Shown piece by piece: positions 1 through 5,998 of a stretch of DNA of 13,073 nucleotides. The stretch spans positions 1 through 13,073 of the forward strand of contig JAJOKN010000118.1 in the NCBI GenBank assembly GCA_021129815.1, in the 5' to 3' direction. Each line of letters begins with the position of its first letter. Position 1 is the stretch's first letter. The stretch is from Desulfotomaculum sp. (GTDB lineage: Bacteria > Bacillota > Desulfotomaculia > Desulfotomaculales > Desulfohalotomaculaceae). Below the pieces are notes generated by a model. The model searched no databases and was not told where the DNA came from. It saw only the letters and a program-made list of their open reading frames with translations. The translations under genes were made by a program, and so were the position numbers.

Positions 1-144
1 GGCAGGATGGAAGGCAGAATGGAAGAGAGAATAAAAATAGCAATGAATATGTTGAAAGCAGAGTTATCGATGGACATAATTCAACGAACGACAGGTTTGT
101 CTAAAGAAGAGATGAAGAGGACTAAGAGCCAAATGAAGACTTAA
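1..144 (+). CDS. C-terminal tail of an Rpn-family PD-(D/E)XK nuclease/putative transposase (5' end outside window)
   Basis: This is an open frame from the first base to a TAA at 142-144, giving the last 47 residues of a protein. The tail begins with a Gly/Glu/Arg/Met-rich charged stretch (GRMEGRMEER), followed by a segment of the form NMLKAELSMDIIQRTTGLSK and then EEM. That layout, a charged helical linker then 'ML-x-x-x-x-x-x-x-I-x-x-x-TGLS-x-EE', is the typical C-terminus of the Rpn/PD-(D/E)XK nuclease family transposases common in Clostridia. The nuclease core lies outside the window, so the assignment rests on the tail alone. The gene ends 32 nt before dapL with no visible terminator between them. 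It is probably an unrelated accessory gene next to the housekeeping block. Similar tails also occur in uncharacterised proteins without the nuclease domain. Confidence 0.6.
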   Translation, partial: GRMEGRMEERIKIAMNMLKAELSMDIIQRTTGLSKEEMKRTKSQMKT

Positions 145-176
145 ATATTCAAAATACAAAAATTTAAAGGGGTGTC

Positions 177-1364
177 TTGGTTTTGTTGAAATTTCAAGAA
201 GCTGATAGGGTTAAAAATTTACCTCCATATCTATTTGCAAGGATAGAACAGTTGATAGCACAAAAAAAAGAACAAGGCGTAGATGTGATAAGCCTTGGAA
301 TTGGTGATCCGGATATACCTACTCCTAAATACATAATCGATGAATTGAAAAAAGAAGCTGAAAATCCAGCGAATCACCAATATCCTTCATCTGCAGGGAT
401 GCTTTTATATCGTCAGGCTGTAGCTGATTTTTACTCAAAGCGCTTTGGCGTGAACTTAGATGCTAAAGAAGAAGTGGTTGCGCTCATAGGTTCTAAAGAA
501 GGAATTGCACATATATCGTTTTGTTATTTGAATGAAGGGGATGTTGTATTGGTTCCAGATCCGGGTTATCCGGTATACGCTGGTGGTGCTATTTTGGCTG
601 GCGGCAAACCCTATACAATACCGCTGAAATCAGAAAATGGTTTTCTTCCAAAATATGAGGATATACCAAGCGATGTCGCTAAAAAGGCAAAAATGCTCTT
701 CATAAATTATCCCAACAATCCTACCGGTGCAGTAGCAGATGTGAAATTTTTTGAAGAAACAGTTGCTTTTGCTAAAGAATATGAAATTTTAGTTTGTCAT
801 GATATAGCATATTCAGAGATAGCTTTTGATGGATATAAACCACCTAGCTTTTTAGAAGCTTCTGGCGCTAAGGATGTAGGAATTGAATTTGGTTCTGTAT
901 CAAAGCCTTATAACATGACTGGCTGGCGTATTGGGTGGGCTGTAGGGCATGCTGAAGTTATAGATGCGATTACAAGGCTCAAGAGCAACATAGACAGCGG
1001 TCAATTTCAAGCTATTCAATATGCTGCCATGGCAGGTCTTAAGGGGTCGCAAGATGATGTGAAAGAAAATATGAGGGTATATGAAGAGCGGCGCAGAATT
1101 GTAGTTGAGTCTCTAAGAGAGATGGGCTGGGACATTGAATATCCTAAAGCCACTTTTTATGTATGGGTGCCTGTTCCAAAAAGTTTTACCTCTGCGTCGT
1201 TTGCTGAATATGTTATAGAAAAAACTGGTGTGGTTATAACACCAGGAAACGGATACGGTGAAAACGGAGAAGGTTATTTTAGGATTTCTCTAACCGTTCC
1301 AACGGATAGGCTTAAAGAAGCTCTGGATAGGATGAAAAGAGAGTTGAAAGATATAAAGTTTTAG
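177..1364 (+). CDS. dapL: LL-diaminopimelate aminotransferase
   Basis: PLP-dependent class I/II aminotransferase that converts tetrahydrodipicolinate plus glutamate directly to LL-diaminopimelate and 2-oxoglutarate. It short-cuts the succinylase or acetylase branches of lysine and peptidoglycan precursor synthesis in the cytoplasm. Visible in the 395-residue product are [11 protein letters not shown] at 14-24, [10 protein letters not shown] at 41-50, SKEGIAH at 106-112, the NNPTG loop at 180-184, the [17 protein letters not shown] segment at 208-224 typical of this family, Schiff-base lysine K243 in [12 protein letters not shown], and the substrate-carboxylate arginine R369. Length and N-terminus fit the short bacterial DapL type. 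The start is one of three in-frame TTG codons (177, 183, 186). AAAGGGG at 166-172 lies 4 nt before the first and 10 nt before the second, so the exact start is uncertain by two or three residues. A different short-chain aminotransferase specificity cannot be excluded by sequence alone. Confidence 0.9.
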   Translation: MVLLKFQEADRVKNLPPYLFARIEQLIAQKKEQGVDVISLGIGDPDIPTPKYIIDELKKEAENPANHQYPSSAGMLLYRQAVADFYSKRFGVNLDAKEEVVALIGSKEGIAHISFCYLNEGDVVLVPDPGYPVYAGGAILAGGKPYTIPLKSENGFLPKYEDIPSDVAKKAKMLFINYPNNPTGAVADVKFFEETVAFAKEYEILVCHDIAYSEIAFDGYKPPSFLEASGAKDVGIEFGSVSKPYNMTGWRIGWAVGHAEVIDAITRLKSNIDSGQFQAIQYAAMAGLKGSQDDVKENMRVYEERRRIVVESLREMGWDIEYPKATFYVWVPVPKSFTSASFAEYVIEKTGVVITPGNGYGENGEGYFRISLTVPTDRLKEALDRMKRELKDIKF

Positions 1365-1376
1365 GAGGAATTATGA

Positions 1377-2573
1377 ATGGTTAAACTCGCTGAGCGAGTG
1401 ATGAAAATAAGCCCAAGCCTTACATTGGCAATTGATGCTAAGGCAAAACAGATGAAAGCCGAAGGTATAAGAGTGTTCAACTTTGGGGTGGGAGAGCCTG
1501 ATTTCGACACGCCGGAACATATAAAACAAGCGGCTATTGATGCAATAAACAAAGGAATGACAAAGTACACTCCAGCAGCAGGAACATTGGAGTTAAAACA
1601 AGCTGTTGTTGACAAGTTTAAACGTGAAAATGGCTTGAATTATGACATATCTCAAATAGTGATATCTTGCGGTGCAAAACACTCATTGTACAATGCTTTT
1701 CAAGTATTGGTAGAAGACGGGGATGAAGTGATACTCCCAGCTCCTTTTTGGGTAAGCCACTTAGAGCAAATTAAAATTGCTGGAGCAGAACCAGTGATCG
1801 TCATGACTGAAGAAAAAAATGGATTTAAGATGACGCCTAAACAGCTTGAAAAAGCTATCACTTCAAAGACAAAAGCGGTTTTATTGAATAGCCCATGCAA
1901 TCCTACTGGCAGTGTGTACACTAAAGAAGAATTAGAAGCATTAGCTGAAGTGATTTTAAAGCATAATATAATAGTAATTTCCGATGAAATCTATGAAAAG
2001 CTTATTTATGATGGATTGGAACATGTGAGCATTGCAAGTTTGAGCGATGAATTAAAAGAATGCACTGTGGTTATAAACGGCGTGTCTAAAGCATATGCGA
2101 TGACAGGTTGGCGTATAGGCTATGCGGCTGCGCCAGTTGAAATTGCTAAAAAAATGGCAAGCCTTCAAAGCCATGCAACCAGCAATCCTACTTCTATAGC
2201 TCAAGCTGCTAGTGTGGCTGCGCTAAATGGTGACCAAAAGCCAGTAGAAGACATGAAAAGAGAGTTCGTAAAAAGGCGAGACTATATGTTAAACAGACTG
2301 CTTAATATTGATGGTATTACTTGTCCAAAACCGGGCGGAGCATTTTATTTATTTCCGAATGTGAGCACATATTTTGGCAAAGCATATAAAGGAAAGCAAA
2401 TAAATAATGCTACTGACCTAGCGACGTTGTTGTTAGATAAAGTGCAGGTAGCAGTGGTACCAGGCGTTGCGTTTGGCAGCGATAATTTTGTGCGCTTGTC
2501 TTATGCTACGAGCATAGAAGTTATAGCTGAAGCTATGGATAGGATTGAGTCGGTGCTGGCGGAGATAAAATGA
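1377..2573 (+). CDS. aspC: Aspartate aminotransferase, class I subgroup Ib
   Basis: PLP enzyme that interconverts aspartate plus 2-oxoglutarate and oxaloacetate plus glutamate. The 398-residue protein shows GEPDFDTPEHIK at 39-50, TKYTPAAGTLELK at 62-74, GAKHSLYN at 99-106, PFWVSHLEQ at 123-131, CNPTG at 174-178, SDEIYE at 202-207, the Schiff-base lysine K238 in NGVSKAYAMTGWRIGY, and the carboxylate-binding arginine R373 in VRLSYATS. This motif set matches the Thermus-type Ib aspartate aminotransferases, some of which also act on prephenate. K101 aligns with the Thermus lysine reported to contact the distal carboxylate, which supports acidic substrates. The ATG at 1377 is preceded by AGGAGG at 1363-1368, which overlaps the dapL stop, so the pair is clearly co-transcribed. 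A nearby ATG at 1373 is out of frame and closes at once. It may supply or recycle aspartate for the DapL pathway, though that coupling is inference. Confidence 0.88.
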   Translation: MVKLAERVMKISPSLTLAIDAKAKQMKAEGIRVFNFGVGEPDFDTPEHIKQAAIDAINKGMTKYTPAAGTLELKQAVVDKFKRENGLNYDISQIVISCGAKHSLYNAFQVLVEDGDEVILPAPFWVSHLEQIKIAGAEPVIVMTEEKNGFKMTPKQLEKAITSKTKAVLLNSPCNPTGSVYTKEELEALAEVILKHNIIVISDEIYEKLIYDGLEHVSIASLSDELKECTVVINGVSKAYAMTGWRIGYAAAPVEIAKKMASLQSHATSNPTSIAQAASVAALNGDQKPVEDMKREFVKRRDYMLNRLLNIDGITCPKPGGAFYLFPNVSTYFGKAYKGKQINNATDLATLLLDKVQVAVVPGVAFGSDNFVRLSYATSIEVIAEAMDRIESVLAEIK

Positions 2574-2586
2574 GCAGGTGTTTTTG

Positions 2587-3459
2587 ATGAAAAGCATGAC
2601 TGGATATGGCAGAGGAGAAGCGCAAAAAGATGGATATTGTTTTGTTATAGAGATGAGGTCAGTAAATCACCGTTTTTGTGAGGTAATGGTTAAAGGCAGG
2701 GTGCCATTATCAATAGAAGAAAAGATAAAAGCGATGATAAAAGAACGGATAAAGCGCGGCAGAGTGGATGTGCGCATTTCTGTTGAAACAACGGGGCAGG
2801 CACTTATAGAACAGATAAAAGTTGACAAAGATTTAGCAATGGCTTATTATAAGGAATTGATGAAGTTAAAAGAAGTTTTACAAATAGATGGCATTACTAT
2901 TAGAGATATAGTGTCGCTACCGGGTGTTTTGGAAACTAAAGGAAACGTAGATGAGCTGGAAAATTATTGGGAAGTCATTAAAGAGGCTGCTGACAATGCA
3001 CTGGAGCAGTTGTTGTATATGCGCTCGGTGGAAGGTGCTGTGTTGGCTGATGATATAAAGATGCGCATGGAAAATATAAGGAAGATGAACGATGAAATTG
3101 CTAAGCGTTCCACTGAAGTAATTAATGATTATAGGAATCGTTTAAAACAGCGTGTAAATGAGTTAGTAAATGATGTTTTAATTGATGAAGGACGCCTAGA
3201 GTTAGAAGTAGTATTTTTTGCTGAGAAATCAAATATAACAGAGGAGATAGTTAGGCTTAACAGTCATATCGATCAAGCATACAGATGCTTTAATACAGAG
3301 GAACCCGTGGGTCGCAGGCTTGACTTTTTGCTTCAAGAGATGAACAGAGAGGTGAATACTATTGCATCTAAAGCAGCTGACTGTAAAATTTCTGAAATAG
3401 CAGTAAATATAAAAAGTGAGTTAGAGAAAATAAGGGAACAGGTGCAAAATGTTGAGTAA
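2587..3459 (+). CDS. yicC: YicC/YloC family endoribonuclease
   Basis: YicC/YloC proteins are conserved cytoplasmic endoribonucleases. The E. coli member promotes sRNA turnover, and the Bacillus member YloC cleaves RNA in vitro. The product begins MKSMTGYGRGEA, the family's hallmark N-terminus. It carries EMRSVNHRF early on, a long charged helical middle, and the DUF1732 C-terminal signature FFAEKSNITEEIVRLNSHI followed by FLLQEMNREVNTIASKA. In-frame GTG (2578) and TTG (2584) codons would add three residues. The ATG at 2587 is preferred because homologues start near it and AGGTG at 2576-2580 lies 6 nt upstream. That gives 290 residues, the usual size. It begins 13 nt after the aminotransferase stop and lies 29 nt before remA. 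The yicC-remA-gmk-rpoZ order is standard in Firmicutes. Confidence 0.92.
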   Translation: MKSMTGYGRGEAQKDGYCFVIEMRSVNHRFCEVMVKGRVPLSIEEKIKAMIKERIKRGRVDVRISVETTGQALIEQIKVDKDLAMAYYKELMKLKEVLQIDGITIRDIVSLPGVLETKGNVDELENYWEVIKEAADNALEQLLYMRSVEGAVLADDIKMRMENIRKMNDEIAKRSTEVINDYRNRLKQRVNELVNDVLIDEGRLELEVVFFAEKSNITEEIVRLNSHIDQAYRCFNTEEPVGRRLDFLLQEMNREVNTIASKAADCKISEIAVNIKSELEKIREQVQNVE

Positions 3460-3488
3460 TTTATGATTTTTGGAAGGAGAACGGTTAA

Positions 3489-3767
3489 ATGGATATTAGA
3501 CTTGTGAACATAGGGTTTGGAAATATCGTGTCTGGCAATCGCATCATAGCTATTGTTAGTCCGGAGTCTGCGCCCATAAAAAGAGTTGTAAATCAGGCAC
3601 GGGAGCGTGGCATGTTAATCGATGCTACTTATGGCAGGCGTACTCGTGCGGTAATTATTATGGATAGCGACCATATTATTTTATCTGCAGTACAGCCTGA
3701 AACAGTAGCAAATAGGTTGTACAACAAAGAAATTACTAATCAGGAAGAATTTGCAGAGCAGTCATGA
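3489..3767 (+). CDS. remA: RemA/DUF370 family DNA-binding regulator
   Basis: Small DNA-binding protein of the RemA (YlzA, DUF370) family. In Bacillus subtilis RemA activates extracellular matrix and osmoprotection genes and forms ring-like oligomers. The 92-residue product is strikingly conserved: [20 protein letters not shown] near the start, [20 protein letters not shown] in the middle, and [14 protein letters not shown] close to the end. The arginine pair in YGRRTRA matches the region needed for DNA binding in B. subtilis. The ATG has a strong AAGGAGA site at 3474-3480, 8 nt upstream. The stop overlaps the gmk start as ATGA. The target genes in this organism cannot be deduced from the window. 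The family is found widely in Clostridia, including species not known for biofilms, so the matrix role should not be assumed. Confidence 0.93.
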   Translation: MDIRLVNIGFGNIVSGNRIIAIVSPESAPIKRVVNQARERGMLIDATYGRRTRAVIIMDSDHIILSAVQPETVANRLYNKEITNQEEFAEQS

Positions 3768-4375
3768 GAAAAAAAGGTTTACTGTTTGTAATTTCTGGAC
3801 CATCTGGAGTAGGCAAAGGCACTATCTGTAAAGGGTTATTAAGAAAAGATAGTTTGAGTCTTTGTCTGTCGATTTCAGTTACTACTCGGTTGCCGCGCTC
3901 CAATGAAGAACACGGAAAAAATTACTTTTTTATTGATGATAAAGAGTTTAAGTCAATGATTGACAAGGGTGAATTGTTGGAATGGGCTGAAGTTTATGGA
4001 AATTATTATGGAACTCCTAGGAAATGGGTAGAAAAGAAGTTAGAGAGTGGATGCGATGTCCTGTTAGAAATAGATGTTCAGGGAGCTTTACAAGTAAAGT
4101 CAAAAATACCAGAAAGCATACTCATATTTATTCTTCCTCCAACTATAAATGATTTAAAAGAACGCCTTAAGTCTCGCAACACAGATAGCGATGAAGTGAT
4201 AAGCAATCGTTTAAAACACGTAAAAGATGAAATAGAAAAAGCAGTGCAATATGATTATATTGTAATAAATGATTTCATAGGCAAAGCATTGGAACGAGTT
4301 GCATCTATAATGATAGCTGAAAAGTGCCGTGCTGAACGCTTTAGCATAGAAGATTACTTAAAAGGAAGTGGGTAG
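3764..4375 (+). CDS. gmk: Guanylate kinase
   Basis: Phosphorylates GMP or dGMP to GDP or dGDP with ATP, an essential step in GTP supply and a control point for (p)ppGpp in Firmicutes. The 203-residue protein has the P-loop GPSGVGKGT at 12-20, the GMP-binding segment SVTTRLPR at 38-45, [13 protein letters not shown] at 73-85, and LEIDVQGA at 101-108. It also has the lid and C-terminal helices ending ERFSIEDYL. Length is normal for the family. The start codon overlaps the remA stop (ATGA), and no good Shine-Dalgarno site lies at proper spacing, so translation is probably coupled to remA. It is followed 6 nt later by rpoZ, the usual partner. Confidence 0.96.
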   Translation: MRKKGLLFVISGPSGVGKGTICKGLLRKDSLSLCLSISVTTRLPRSNEEHGKNYFFIDDKEFKSMIDKGELLEWAEVYGNYYGTPRKWVEKKLESGCDVLLEIDVQGALQVKSKIPESILIFILPPTINDLKERLKSRNTDSDEVISNRLKHVKDEIEKAVQYDYIVINDFIGKALERVASIMIAEKCRAERFSIEDYLKGSG

Positions 4376-4381
4376 GTTAAA

Positions 4382-4576
4382 GTGGAAATCGTGCTTGATG
4401 AGTTGCTTAAAAAGGTCGATAGCCGTTATAGTTTGGTGATTGCAGCGTCTAAAAGAACGAGGCAGTTGACAAAGGAGGGTAAGGCAGCTGCAAATAAAGC
4501 TGTTGTAGTTGCGTTAAAAGAGATGATGCAGGATAAACTCATCATAATTCCTGGTGAAGAAAAGAAGAATGCATGA
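4382..4576 (+). CDS. rpoZ: DNA-directed RNA polymerase subunit omega
   Basis: The small omega subunit helps fold and hold the beta' subunit of RNA polymerase. The 64-residue product carries the family core SRYSLVIAASKRTRQL at about residues 14-29, then KAAANKAVVVALKEM. It is short, like other Gram-positive omegas. The GTG start at 4382 is preceded by GGGTAGG at 4370-4376, which overlaps the end of gmk, so translation is likely coupled. The C-terminal acidic/basic tail is brief. After the stop at 4576 the tight operon is interrupted by 222 nt without a gene, the longest gap in the window. Confidence 0.92.
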   Translation: MEIVLDELLKKVDSRYSLVIAASKRTRQLTKEGKAAANKAVVVALKEMMQDKLIIIPGEEKKNA

Positions 4577-4662
4577 CTTATGAGAGTTATTAGAGCGTAA
4601 AATTTTTGTAAAAAAATAAGCTTATGGTGTAGATGTAAAAATTCAATTTCGATATTTATTTT

Positions 4663-4697
4663 CTGACTTCCGATTTCCGACCTCTGATTTCTGACTT
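4663..4697. repeat. Degenerate 7-bp tandem repeat, five units
   Basis: Five consecutive heptamers fit the consensus CYGAYYT with no phase slip: CTGACTT, CCGATTT, CCGACCT, CTGATTT, CTGACTT. Every difference between units is a pyrimidine transition (C/T). A partial similar run (CTGTTCT) follows at 4698. On the opposite strand it reads as purine-rich AGTCAG/AATCAG/AGGTCGG blocks. The function is unknown. From memory, similar heptad arrays occur between genes in many bacterial genomes and generate spurious 'RSEVRSQ'-like open frames; I cannot verify copies here. Confidence 0.75.
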
Positions 4698-4707
4698 CTG
4701 TTCTTAG

Positions 4708-4732
4708 GCAGCCTGTGTGGGGCTGTATTTTT
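4708..4732 (+). terminator. Possible weak intrinsic terminator or attenuator after rpoZ
   Basis: GCAGCCT (4708-4714) can pair with GGGCTGT (4720-4726) around a 5-nt loop, GTGTG. This gives a 7-bp stem with two G-T wobbles, followed after one A by TTTTT (4728-4732) and further AT-rich sequence. It has the shape of a rho-independent terminator, but the stem is short and the T-run is interrupted. It may only partly end transcription of the dapL-rpoZ block. The sequence beyond it shows no clear promoter, so read-through into coaBC is plausible. Confidence 0.4.
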
Positions 4733-4780
4733 ATATTTGTATTATTATAGTGCATATTAAGAGATGATATAGCGTGTGTA

Positions 4781-4788
4781 AGGAGAGG
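4781..4788 (+). promoter_or_regulatory. Ribosome binding site for coaBC TTG start
   Basis: AGGAGAGG at 4781-4788 ends 10 nt before the TTG at 4799. No ATG or GTG in frame lies closer to the conserved ITVGVTGGIAAYK start of the protein, so this site supports the TTG initiation codon. Confidence 0.6.
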
Positions 4789-4798
4789 ATACGTTATT

Positions 4799-5998
4799 TT
4801 GCTGAACAGCAAAAAAATAACTGTTGGAGTAACAGGAGGCATTGCAGCTTATAAAACCGTAGAACTTGTGAGAATGCTTGTCAAAGAAGGTGCGCATGTA
4901 AATGTTATAATGACTGGTGCAGCTAAGCATTTTGTAAATCCGCTTTTGTTTTCTGCTATCACTGGGAAGAAAGTCTATATCGATATGTTTGATGATTCTG
5001 ATTCAGGCAGAATAACTCACATAGATTTGGCTAAAACTTGCGACATTTTGGTTGTAGCGCCTGCTACTGCTAATATCATTGCTAAAGCAGCTTGTGGAAT
5101 TGCAGATAATTTGCTCTCTACAGTGATTTTGGCTGCTAACTGCGAAGTGGTATTTTGCCCTGCGATGAACAGCGCGATGTATGAAAATCCTATCACCAAG
5201 CAAAATATATCTAAACTTAAGAAAATAGGCTGTCATTTTGTAGGTCCTAAAAGCGGCATGCTTGCGTGCGGCACAGAAGGTTTAGGACGCATGGCAGAAC
5301 CAAGAGAAATTTTTGATTACATAACGAGCTTGTTTTTTGATGATGATTTGAAAAATTTGAAGATTTTAATAACTGCAGGACCTACAGTTGAGCATATTGA
5401 CCCTATAAGATACATATCAAATCGAAGTTCTGGTAAAATGGGATACAGCTTGGCGGAAGCTTGTGCAAAAAGGGGAGCAAAAGTTATACTCATAAGCGGT
5501 CCTGTAAGCCTAGCTCCGCCTGCAAATGTGGATGTAGTTTATGTTAAAACAGCAGAAGATATGTATCGAGCAGTTATGAAGGAGTTTTACAATGTGGATA
5601 TAATTATCAAGGCAGCAGCAGTGTGTGATTTTAAGCCTAGGGAAATTAAAAGCGATAAAATAAAGAAGCAAGATGTATTGGTGTTAGAACTTGAAAAAAC
5701 ACCTGATATTTTAAAAAAATTGGGTGAAATCAAGGGTAAGCAGTTTTTAGTTGGCTTTGCAGCTGAGACGAGAAATATAGATGAGTATGCTGTTAAAAAG
5801 CTCAAAGAGAAGAACTTGGATATGTTGATAGCAAATGATGTGAGCATTGAAGGAGCGGGATTTGATGTAGATACTAATGCAGTTAAAATTTTTTACAAAA
5901 ATGGTGGAGCTGTTGAACTACCTCTTATGGGTAAAAAAGAACTTTCTTACCGCATTATCGATGAAATAATAAGGTGTCGGAATGAAAAAAGGGGTTAA
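4799..5998 (+). CDS. coaBC: Bifunctional phosphopantothenoylcysteine decarboxylase / phosphopantothenate-cysteine ligase
   Basis: Carries out two steps of coenzyme A synthesis: CTP-dependent joining of cysteine to 4'-phosphopantothenate (CoaB, C-terminal half) and FMN-dependent decarboxylation to 4'-phosphopantetheine (CoaC, N-terminal half). In the 399-residue product the CoaC part shows VGVTGGIAAYK at 9-19, the catalytic histidine H74, VAPATANIIAK at 86-96, PAMNSAMYENP at 121-131 with N124, and the flap cysteine C157 in GMLACGTEGLGRM. The CoaB part starts near residue 187 and has ITAGPTVEHIDPIRYISNRS then SGKMG at 191-215, AAAVCDFKP at 272-280, a lysine pair at 289-290, and VGFAAET at 318-324. 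Both halves look intact. The start is TTG. The last 17 nt overlap priA, the frequent coaBC-priA neighbour pair in Firmicutes. Confidence 0.95.
   Translation: MLNSKKITVGVTGGIAAYKTVELVRMLVKEGAHVNVIMTGAAKHFVNPLLFSAITGKKVYIDMFDDSDSGRITHIDLAKTCDILVVAPATANIIAKAACGIADNLLSTVILAANCEVVFCPAMNSAMYENPITKQNISKLKKIGCHFVGPKSGMLACGTEGLGRMAEPREIFDYITSLFFDDDLKNLKILITAGPTVEHIDPIRYISNRSSGKMGYSLAEACAKRGAKVILISGPVSLAPPANVDVVYVKTAEDMYRAVMKEFYNVDIIIKAAAVCDFKPREIKSDKIKKQDVLVLELEKTPDILKKLGEIKGKQFLVGFAAETRNIDEYAVKKLKEKNLDMLIANDVSIEGAGFDVDTNAVKIFYKNGGAVELPLMGKKELSYRIIDEIIRCRNEKRG

Larger units (their letters stand above)
4577..4798. other. Only sizeable intergenic gap: AT-rich spacer with heptamer repeat and hairpin
   Basis: This 222-nt spacer separates rpoZ from coaBC. 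It holds, in order, an AT-rich stretch containing the perfect 10-bp palindrome ATAAGCTTAT (4616-4625), a pyrimidine-biased 7-bp tandem repeat (4663-4697), a short hairpin with a following T-run (4708-4732), and the coaBC ribosome binding site. A minus-strand open frame of 138 codons crosses it (4426-4842). It runs antisense through rpoZ and the coaBC start and shows no recognisable protein character, so I do not call it. I see no convincing -35/-10 pair, although a promoter for the downstream genes would be expected here if the hairpin terminates. Confidence 0.6.

Noticed and set aside
177..2573. Recent tandem duplication of one aminotransferase gene
   Set aside because: The two proteins share only general fold-type I motifs, differ throughout, and match different known families (DapL and aspartate aminotransferase Ib).
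2578..2586. GTG or TTG start for yicC upstream of the ATG at 2587
   Set aside because: The conserved family N-terminus starts at MKSMTGYGRGEA, and AGGTG at 2576-2580 fits the ATG. The GTG would overlap that site.
4616..4625. Perfect 10-bp palindrome ATAAGCTTAT as an operator
   Set aside because: Short AT-rich palindromes arise often by chance, and there is no adjacent promoter or second copy. I mention it only as part of the spacer.
4737..4770. Promoter for coaBC from TTGTAT at 4737-4742
   Set aside because: The hexamers 16-18 nt downstream (AGAGAT region) do not resemble a -10 box, so no pair is convincing.
4426..4842. Minus-strand open frame of 138 codons across the rpoZ-coaBC spacer
   Set aside because: It lies antisense to rpoZ and to the start of coaBC, and its centre is only the translated heptamer repeat (RTEVRNQRSEI-like). 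It has no recognisable domain and is best explained as a by-product of the repeat.
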